This document shows positions 35,430 through 42,800 of a stretch of DNA of 64,000 nucleotides, piece by piece. The translations under genes and the position numbers were made by a program. Under the pieces are notes generated by a model, which saw only the letters and a list, made by a program, of their open reading frames with translations, was not told the DNA's origin and did not search any database. The stretch is from Candidatus Pristimantibacillus lignocellulolyticus (lineage in GTDB: Bacteria; Bacillota; Bacilli; Paenibacillales; Paenibacillaceae), in the NCBI GenBank assembly GCA_023639215.1, contig CP097899.1:4150001-4214000 (forward strand), given 5' to 3'. Numbering within the stretch: position 1 is the first letter of the stretch; every line of letters begins with the position of its first letter.

Positions 35430-36146
35430 TTTTGTAACTGTAATTGGATTAGTGGTTCCTGTTCCTTCTGGAGCAACCGCTCTCCCTGTGCTCGTAGAGA
35501 TCATTCCCGAACATAGACCACGGTTCTTAAGGTTCTGTGAGATCTGCGGAATAGCTTGAAGCGTAGTTTGGTATTGGTCATGCATCAGAATTATGTCACC
35601 GTTTTGCAATTGACCAACGGCTGCTACGATCTGTGCAGTAGTAGCTCCATTCCAATCTTGGGAGTCAACATTCCACAATACTTCAGTAAGACCATTTTGT
35701 GCCTGTATGGACCTCAAAGTAGCATTGGTCTCACCATAAGGCGGACGGAATAACTTCGGTGCAGCTCCTGTAGCTGCTTGGATTGCTTGTTGTGTCATTG
35801 TGATTTGTGAAGACATCTGAGAGCTGTTTAACGTAGTCATATGGGGATGAGAATAGGAGTGATTTCCTACCCACATACCAGCAGCCACTTGAGCTTGCAC
35901 TAATGATGGATTATTTTGGGCGTTTTGCCCAAGGTTAAACATTGTTGCTCGTAAACCAGCTTGATTCAATGCATTAAGCAGATTTGTCGTATTACTTGCA
36001 TTGGGTCCATCATCAAATGTCAAACCTACATAACCGTTTGGACAGTTTGCATCTGCAGCAATAGCATTAGGCATAAGTGAATTAGAAAATAACGTACCAA
36101 AAAGAGCAAACACTGTTAGTACTTTACTTAGTTTTGAGTTAAACAA
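35079..36146 (-). CDS. Secreted CE4 polysaccharide deacetylase with CBM36 module (355 aa)
   Basis: A Sec signal peptide (cleavage near AIA-AD, residue 30) is followed by a NodB-like deacetylase domain: TFDDGP (Asp45 catalytic base, Asp46 metal), HSYSH (His96 and His100 metal ligands), RPPYGE and the late motif IILMHD. A C-terminal CBM36-type xylan-binding module covers about 240-355. With the neighbouring xylanase, the likely role is removing acetyl groups from xylan (acetylxylan esterase), though chitin or peptidoglycan deacetylation is possible. TTG start with AAGGAGG seven bases upstream. Probably co-transcribed with the xylanase gene 83 bases upstream. Confidence 0.9.
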   Translation of the reverse strand: MFNSKLSKVLTVFALFGTLFSNSLMPNAIAADANCPNGYVGLTFDDGPNASNTTNLLNALNQAGLRATMFNLGQNAQNNPSLVQAQVAAGMWVGNHSYSHPHMTTLNSSQMSSQITMTQQAIQAATGAAPKLFRPPYGETNATLRSIQAQNGLTEVLWNVDSQDWNGATTAQIVAAVGQLQNGDIILMHDQYQTTLQAIPQISQNLKNRGLCSGMISTSTGRAVAPEGTGTTNPITVTKKEAESMTKSGQYTGNISSPFTGVALYANNDSVKYTQNFTTGTHSFSLRGASNNSNMARVDLKIGGQLKGTFYYGGSNPAVYTINNVSHGTGNQEIELIVTADNGTWDAYIDYLEIQ

Positions 36147-36229
36147 AATAGGACCTCCTTAAATTTAATTGTAGGTAAACCCTACGAACAAATTCAACCT
36201 ACTCAACATCGATTGTCGACTTCCAGTTA

Positions 36230-36580
36230 TTACTGTATTTCTAAATAATCAATGTAAGCATCCCATGTTCCATTATCAGCTGTAACAATGAGTTCAATCT
36301 CTTGATTTCCAGTTCCATGACTGACATTATTTATAGTATAGACTGCAGGATTACTTCCTCCGTAATAGAAGGTACCCTTCAACTGTCCACCGATCTTCAA
36401 GTCGACTCTAGCCATATTTGAGTTATTCGAAGCACCTCGAAGTGAAAAACTGTGGGTACCTGTCGTGAAATTTTGTGTGTATTTCACTGAATCATTGTTA
36501 GCGTATAAAGCAACCCCAGTGAACGGCGAACTAATATTACCTGTGTACTGCCCACTTTTCGTCATACTCTCCGCTTCTTT
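36230..36580 (-). repeat. CBM36-coding repeat, copy 2
   Basis: The last 351 bases of the xylanase gene. The encoded 116 residues from KEAESMT to the end are identical to copy 1. Confidence 0.9.
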
Positions 36581-37330
36581 TATGATTCCTGTGCTTGGAG
36601 TAGGAGTTGGTGTAGGTGTTGGAGTAGTTCCGCCGCCGGAATTACCACCAATAGTAAGTGTATTTGTTGTTACATCAGCACTCCCGCTACTTTGATAGCC
36701 CTCTACCGTAAGTGCAACTTCATACATCTTACCCATTGGCATCCCTAAGCTTTCCCACTTCTTAAAGTGTTCGCTGACAGATATTGTTCCATTTGAGCGT
36801 TTAGTTGTTCTTACACTCCAATATTGTTTGAATGTTGCAGTACCTATAATTGAGGGTTGATTAGTTCTAGTAGTCTCATATATGTCATATGTCCCTCCGT
36901 CTATCGAAATGGAACCCTTTAGTGTGCCTGTTGGACGATATGTGCCCCAGTTGTCGACAATGTAATATTCTACTAGAGGGTCCTTTGTCCAACCATAAAC
37001 ACATAGATAAGAATTTCCGCCTGGATTGAATGTTGCATTGTAGTTTATTGATATGTTTCCAAGCTGTGCATGTGTTTTCGTCGAGTCGAACTTCTTGCCT
37101 TTACGGAATAACGCATTATTGATGTTACTCCACTGGGCACTAAATGCTCCACCACTATTAAGTGTCATACTTGTTGTTCCAGAATCCTTCCATAGCTCAT
37201 AGTCGTAGCCATCTTGGGTCCCAGTTTGATTGGAGTTAATCGTAGTTGCCGCCTGTACGATAACTGCGGGGATTGTAAGCGCTAAACAAAGTAAAAGTGT
37301 TAAAAATAACCTTATTCTTTTTTGTTTCAT
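36230..37330 (-). CDS. Secreted GH11 endo-1,4-beta-xylanase with CBM36 module (366 aa)
   Basis: A signal peptide (to about VQA, residue 27) leads into a GH11 jelly-roll domain. Nucleophile Glu121 is in LVEYYIVDNWG, and acid/base Glu210 is in LTVEGYQSSGSA. A TPTPTPTP linker (about 235-246) joins a C-terminal CBM36 module (about 250-366), a calcium-dependent xylan binder in Paenibacillus xylanases. It cleaves internal xylan bonds outside the cell. AAAAGGAGG precedes the ATG. A perfect match to the CcpA cre consensus about 100 bases upstream predicts glucose repression. Confidence 0.95.
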   Translation of the reverse strand: MKQKRIRLFLTLLLCLALTIPAVIVQAATTINSNQTGTQDGYDYELWKDSGTTSMTLNSGGAFSAQWSNINNALFRKGKKFDSTKTHAQLGNISINYNATFNPGGNSYLCVYGWTKDPLVEYYIVDNWGTYRPTGTLKGSISIDGGTYDIYETTRTNQPSIIGTATFKQYWSVRTTKRSNGTISVSEHFKKWESLGMPMGKMYEVALTVEGYQSSGSADVTTNTLTIGGNSGGGTTPTPTPTPTPSTGIIKEAESMTKSGQYTGNISSPFTGVALYANNDSVKYTQNFTTGTHSFSLRGASNNSNMARVDLKIGGQLKGTFYYGGSNPAVYTINNVSHGTGNQEIELIVTADNGTWDAYIDYLEIQ

Positions 37331-37427
37331 TTGGCTTTCCTCCTTTTAATTGAATTACAGCTAGTCACACCGTGATGCAGTGCATTTTTTAGTAGGACTG
37401 TGTTTACACTTCCTTTCGCAACAATTT

Positions 37428-37441
37428 TGAAAGCGATTACA
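37428..37441. promoter_or_regulatory. CcpA cre site upstream of the xylanase gene
   Basis: TGAAAGCGATTACA fits the cre consensus TGWNANCGNTNWCA at every fixed base. It lies about 100 bases before the xylanase ATG in the 327-base gap. The rest of the gap holds the AI-2E-family terminator (37584-37616) and an AT-rich promoter region with no clear boxes. Confidence 0.75.
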
Positions 37442-37583
37442 TAATTAATTTAACAGATATCTTAATAATATTTAAGATGAAAGACTTTAGATAAAATTAT
37501 AAAAAACTTATATAATTGGTTTAAAATGGAAGTTATAGTTCATTTGGGAAACCTGTTGCGTTATATCTTTCATTAGATAAAAA

Positions 37584-37616
37584 AATCGCACATAAGGACA
37601 GTCCCTACGTACGATT
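37584..37616 (-). terminator. Terminator of the AI-2E family gene
   Basis: AATCG / CGATT stem extended by about ten more (partly G-T) pairs, followed by a T-run on the minus strand. Confidence 0.65.
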
Positions 37617-37657
37617 GATATTATAATTAATTGTAACAAAATGAAAGAATAAGGCAC

Positions 37658-38737
37658 TTAGGCATTTTCCCATTTCTGTTTGATGAACAGTTCATATACT
37701 TTAAGTACAATAATTTTGATGATCATATATACAGGAATAATCAATAACATGCCTATGATGCCGGCCAGATCTCCTCCAATTAAGACGATTACGATCGTTG
37801 TTATTGGATGGATATCCAACTGTTTACCGAAAATATAAGGCGCAATAAGATTATCTTGAATTTGCTGTGCTACGAGAATAATGACAAGAGACCAAATTGC
37901 GGTGGACGGCGATTCAATGAATCCGATGATTAGAATTGGAATAGCCGACAAGATAGCACCGATAAATGGAATAAAGTTCATAATAACAGCCACGACTGTA
38001 AGTAACAGTGCATAAGGTAGGCCAATAAAAAGAAAACCAATGTACATGAGAACTCCAAGTGCTAAATTGATCAGTACTCTGCCGACGATAAAATTACTAA
38101 GCGACTGATTAATATCTGTTACGACATCTGTGGCATCTGATTGAAATCTTTTCGGAGTCAATCTAACCAATTTATCTGAGAATCCACCGCTTTCTTTCAG
38201 CATGTAGAACAGAATAACAGGGAATATAAATAATACAATTGCGACATTAGAAATAACTGAAAATAGTCCTGTTACATAATTCGTTAATAACGTAACCCCT
38301 TTATTCAAGTAATTGGTAATTTGTGTTAAAGGGCTAACATCTGATGGGAAAAAGTCTGCTAAAAATCCACTTTGCTCAATCTCTTTCAATTGTTCATTCA
38401 ATGAGTTTAATAAGTTTGGAGCGTTGTTAAACAAGTTCAACATTTGCGTACGGGCGGTTGGCCACACCCCAATAAAAAAACCAATCAATAGAAATGCTAT
38501 AAACAAATAGATTAGTAGAATTGATAAACCTCGGTTAATTTTTTTCTTTTCCATCCAATTTACTATTGGAAGAAGCAAATAATAGAAAAAAACAGATAAC
38601 ATTAATGGAATCGTTATGTTGGTTACCAACGATAAAATCGGTTTAAATACAAAATCAACAAGCGTACCAACATACACGATTGCCAATATCATAAATACAG
38701 CAAGACATAATTTAATAAAATGATTAAGCTTTAACAA
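37658..38737 (-). CDS. AI-2E family membrane transporter (359 aa)
   Basis: Eight or so hydrophobic helices with the family layout: paired N-terminal helices, a soluble amphipathic segment (MLNLFNNAPNLLNSLNEQLK), then helices and the conserved end VAQQIQDNLIAPYIFGKQL and HPITTIVIVLIGGDLAGIIG. Homologues include YtvI, PerM and the autoinducer-2 exporter TqsA; Na+(Li+)/H+ exchange is also described in the family. Substrate unknown. TTG start with AAGGGG ten bases upstream. It lies between the xylan and NRPS regions, with no obvious link to either. Confidence 0.85.
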   Translation of the reverse strand: MLKLNHFIKLCLAVFMILAIVYVGTLVDFVFKPILSLVTNITIPLMLSVFFYYLLLPIVNWMEKKKINRGLSILLIYLFIAFLLIGFFIGVWPTARTQMLNLFNNAPNLLNSLNEQLKEIEQSGFLADFFPSDVSPLTQITNYLNKGVTLLTNYVTGLFSVISNVAIVLFIFPVILFYMLKESGGFSDKLVRLTPKRFQSDATDVVTDINQSLSNFIVGRVLINLALGVLMYIGFLFIGLPYALLLTVVAVIMNFIPFIGAILSAIPILIIGFIESPSTAIWSLVIILVAQQIQDNLIAPYIFGKQLDIHPITTIVIVLIGGDLAGIIGMLLIIPVYMIIKIIVLKVYELFIKQKWENA

Positions 38738-38852
38738 AAAAATTCAACCCCTTATGTGTAACTCGTTACAAAGTAAAATAAAAAAGCATTATATTTTAAG
38801 ATACAACAATAATGGGCCAGAAGCAAATAGTGGAAAGAACTATTAACACAAA

Positions 38853-38885
38853 GAAACTGTCAAACTCTAAAGAGTTGACAGTTTC
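38853..38885 (-). terminator. Terminator of the NRPS operon
   Basis: GAAACTGTCAA / TTGACAGTTTC plus inner pairs, just after the phosphopantetheinyl transferase stop at 38901. Confidence 0.8.
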
Positions 38886-38900
38886 CTCATACATAAAAAT

Positions 38901-39662
38901 TTAATTGAGTTGCGAAGCATCAAGCTCAATCAATGCATGGCAATTCCTCGATGTTGTGCAGGTCGTAAGCATATAGTCTGGATCCAACTGGACCTGGTGC
39001 AATTTCCAGTTACTTTCCAATTCCCCCGATTCTACCACCGATTGTATACAGAAAACTTGATCATTCTCGCCGCTCCCTTTAAGTCCAGTTCCAACAGCGA
39101 TAGGAAAATTGCTAACATTGAGAGCAGTTTTAACAACACTGAACGAGTTCAACGGTATGGCCAATCCCTTGCCTAAAGCTTTGATGTAGCTTTCTTTGGC
39201 CGTCCAGATCATATTAAACATCCGATCGCGCTCATGTTCAGGGAGATTAATTAATGTTTCATATTCGGTGCTGGTGAACATAGACTGTGCCAGCTGCAGA
39301 TCCGCCTTGACCATCTTCTCAATATCGATACCGATTGCCTCTGAGTGGAAAACTGCCACTGTCCATACACCAGAATGTGAGACATTAAATTGTACTTCAT
39401 TGCCAAGTAAGATTGGCTTACCGTATTCGTTTTGAGTAAATATCATCTGATGAACTGGTAATTTGTATTTCTCGCGCAGTACATAATTCACTATCATGTT
39501 TCCAGAAAGTGATCGCCATTGATCCTCCCAATGCCGAAAACGTGCTACCCGCATTGCTCGTGCAACTGGCACAAGCGCAGACCAGCGCTCAATTCTTTCA
39601 AGATTTACTTGAACCGAACAATTATCCATTCGCACAGCATAAATAGTTGGAACAGACATCAT
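38901..39662 (-). CDS. Sfp-type 4'-phosphopantetheinyl transferase (253 aa)
   Basis: Transfers phosphopantetheine from CoA to the serines of carrier domains. The family motifs are FNVSHSGVWTV, GIDIEKM (Mg-binding Asp and Glu) and WTAKESYIKALGKGL. Its ATG overlaps the mbtH stop (ATGA, 39659-39662), so it is translationally coupled as the last gene of the NRPS operon. Having the activating enzyme inside the operon makes the pathway self-sufficient. The first two codons are both ATG, so the start may be 39662 or 39659. Confidence 0.92.
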   Translation of the reverse strand: MMSVPTIYAVRMDNCSVQVNLERIERWSALVPVARAMRVARFRHWEDQWRSLSGNMIVNYVLREKYKLPVHQMIFTQNEYGKPILLGNEVQFNVSHSGVWTVAVFHSEAIGIDIEKMVKADLQLAQSMFTSTEYETLINLPEHERDRMFNMIWTAKESYIKALGKGLAIPLNSFSVVKTALNVSNFPIAVGTGLKGSGENDQVFCIQSVVESGELESNWKLHQVQLDPDYMLTTCTTSRNCHALIELDASQLN

Positions 39663-39853
39663 ACTTGTCGCAAGCTTAGCGGTGTCAAGTCACACCAGAC
39701 TTCATTCACGAAAGTCAGGCATTCTGCTTTAGTACCACTCTTCCCAGCATTACTCCAGCCAGATGGATTATGAAGGTGCAATGGCCATAAAGCGTATTGC
39801 TCCTCTGCATTGACAACTACTTTATAGCTGTCATCTAGAATTTTGTTCTCCAT
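39659..39853 (-). CDS. MbtH-like protein (64 aa)
   Basis: A small adenylation-domain chaperone. It has YALWPLHLHNPSGWSNAG, then CLTFVNEVWCDLTPLSLR with the family's conserved Trp, Leu and Asn-Pro-x-Gly-Trp pattern. It binds A domains and improves their solubility or activity. GGGAGG precedes the ATG. It sits between the NRPS gene (27 bases upstream) and the phosphopantetheinyl transferase. Confidence 0.93.
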   Translation of the reverse strand: MENKILDDSYKVVVNAEEQYALWPLHLHNPSGWSNAGKSGTKAECLTFVNEVWCDLTPLSLRQV

Positions 39854-39879
39854 TTAAAGTATCCTCCCTTATTCATTAA

Positions 39880-42800
39880 TTAGATCCCTGCACCAATTTG
39901 GCGATCTGCAAGTTGCTGTAATTGATCTTTATTTCGAATAATCACGGCATCAGGCACAGCATCAGGTAAAATTGTCTCCATATAGCGCAATTGTCGATAT
40001 TTCATACCGAGTAATCCCCAGATGAACAGGATGACACCGATCGAAGTGATTAATAGCCCAATGCCCATCCCATCTCCAGTTCCGAATAGTCCTGTGTCCT
40101 TAGTTCCTGCTGGCAACGCGGAAGCAAGTGGAACGAAAACAGACGCTACAAGTGGTCCTGCAAGAAGGAAACTAAGTGGACGCATGCTGAAAGCCATAAC
40201 TTGATTCGTTGCCAATACTCGACCTTGTAATTCAAGTCCTACCTTCGTTTGAATTAATGCAAGCCAGTGCGTATTAATAAGTGCAAGTGCTAGACCAAAG
40301 CCGAATAATCCGATGGCTGCAGTCACAAGTGAAGGATAGATACCTGCAATTGCAATCGATGCACCAGTCAACATAACGAACCCGACCATCCCATCCGCTC
40401 TACGGTCAAATCCGCCCCATACTGACATAAGTATCGAGCCGATTAATAGTCCTGCACCTTCGAAGGCAATTACAATACCAACTTTGTCAGCGGTCATGAA
40501 TTGTAGAAGGAACGGTGTCGTTAGTACGTTATATAAGCTCATGAAGAAATTGACAACAATGAAAAACACGACCATTGCGATCAAGCTCTTCCTTTGCATA
40601 ATATATTTCCAACCTCCAATGATTTCTCTGCTCATTGGTTCCTCGCGCTTTTTGAACATCAAGTTCGGGAATCGGATCAGCGAGAGAATGACAATTGACA
40701 GACTTAATAGTACGAGATCGATAATGACAATTCTTTGTAGCCCGATCAATACGACTAGAGCTCCTCCAAGTGCAGGCGCCATAATTCCGTTCAAGGACAT
40801 AACGAGTTGTCCTAATCCGTTCGCGTGTCCCAAGTACCTCTTTGGTACGAGTTGCGCTGTTGCGGCTTGGTAGGCAGGCATCGTGAAAGCTCCAGCGATT
40901 GATCCTATACCTGCAGCTACGTAGATCGCCCACAGTGATAATGCGTCCATATAGAACATAGTCGCGATGAAGATACACGAGCATAATGCTAATAACTGAC
41001 CTACCAACATCACCTTTCGTCTATCATAGCGGTCCACAACTGCACCTGCGAGAGGTAGCAGCAACAATGTGGGAAGTATTGCATACAGCGATATCGTCGC
41101 ATAATCTGAAATCGATCCGGAACGTTCGTAAACCCATATTCCTAAGGCGAATCCGGTCAATGACGTACCTATTGTGGAAATAATCAAGCACAATGTAACT
41201 AATAAAAACGTTTTTATGCTGGGTTTAACGTCCTTCTGCAACTGCTTCCTTATTTTTACGTGCTCAGTGACTGATGTTGTCTGAGATTCGTTGTTCAAAG
41301 AAAAACGTTTTTTTTCTAATTCGTTATCATCATCCCACTGACGAATCTGCTGTGATATAATTTTTACGACATGATCTGATTGATGTTTATGAAAATAATG
41401 GCCAGCCTGTTCAACGATATGCAATCTCACATCATCACTGAAATCCTGCCACTCCAAGTAACGTTCCTCGTAGAACTCAGTCATTCGATCGGCACCGCCG
41501 ACAATACAAGATACTGGAGCTTTCAGTTTTGGTTGCTCTGGTAGAGCGTACAAAGCTGTGTAATAATCCTCCGCTTCTCGTACATCATGCCGCAAGTTAC
41601 GCAGCACGAATTTCTGCTCTTCCGGGGATATTTCGTCATCGAAACCACCAAAGGCACGGAGCATGTCGCGTGCGAATTTATCGGACGTCCATTTCTCCTG
41701 TGGGAATAATCTATGCCACCATTCCGTAAATCTGAATGGTAGTCTTGTTCCAGGGAAGGTGCCTGCCATAAAGACTCCACTTACCTCTACATTCGCTTCC
41801 TGTAGCAAAAGCGCGGTACGAAGTACCATTGCCCCGCCTAAGCAATGTCCATACAGATAAACTTCACCTTTAACTTTGTTAATGATTTCTTCTGCAATCC
41901 GAGCTGAGGTTTCCTCGAGCGACATTAGCAATTGACCATCTCTACTGTAATCATGCCCGGGTAGTTCGACGGCAAACAAAGAATAGTTAGGTGGCAACCC
42001 TTTAGCCATCGGCTGGAATGTAATCGCGCTACCCCCACCGTACGGTACGCATACTAATGTAATAGCTTTGCCTCCGATATTGGATGCCTTCTTAAATTCA
42101 ATTAGTAAATCATCACTACGCGTGGCTCCTGATGAGAGATGCTCTGCTAATTCACGAATTGTCGGATACTGAAAGAGATCCATCACGCTGAATGAATTGC
42201 CCATCTTACGTACAACTTTAATCGCCTTGAACGAATCACCACCAAGATCAAAAAATTCGTCGGTGACTCCAACCTTATCTAGACCTAGTATCTCACCCCA
42301 TACTGCAGCAATTTGATGCTCTTCTTTGGTCTCGGGTGGAATAAATCCGGCATCACCTGCTCGATTTTCGACACTAGGTGCAGGTAACTTAGTACGATCA
42401 AGCTTACCGTTTTCGTTAAGCGGTAGCCGTTCGATCTCGACGAAGGCCGAAGGTAACATATAGTCTGGTAAAATGTTTTTAATATGCTTTCTTATTGCAC
42501 TTACATCGATCTTAGTTCCAAGCATATCTTGCTCTTGACTACCATGTGTCAAGTTGTGCTCCCGCACTAGATAGGCAATCAATCGTTTGTCTCCGGGTTC
42601 ATCTTCACGTATTATTACGACCGCATCGCGTATTCCTTCGAACTGCAGGAGGACTTGCTCTATTTCGCCTGTTTCGACACGATAACCTCGAATCTTGACC
42701 TGTTGATCCATCCGTCCAATAAATTGAATTGTTCCGTTTGGCAAATGGCGAACGAGATCACCTGTACGATACATTCTTGAGCCCGGTCGGACTGAAAATG

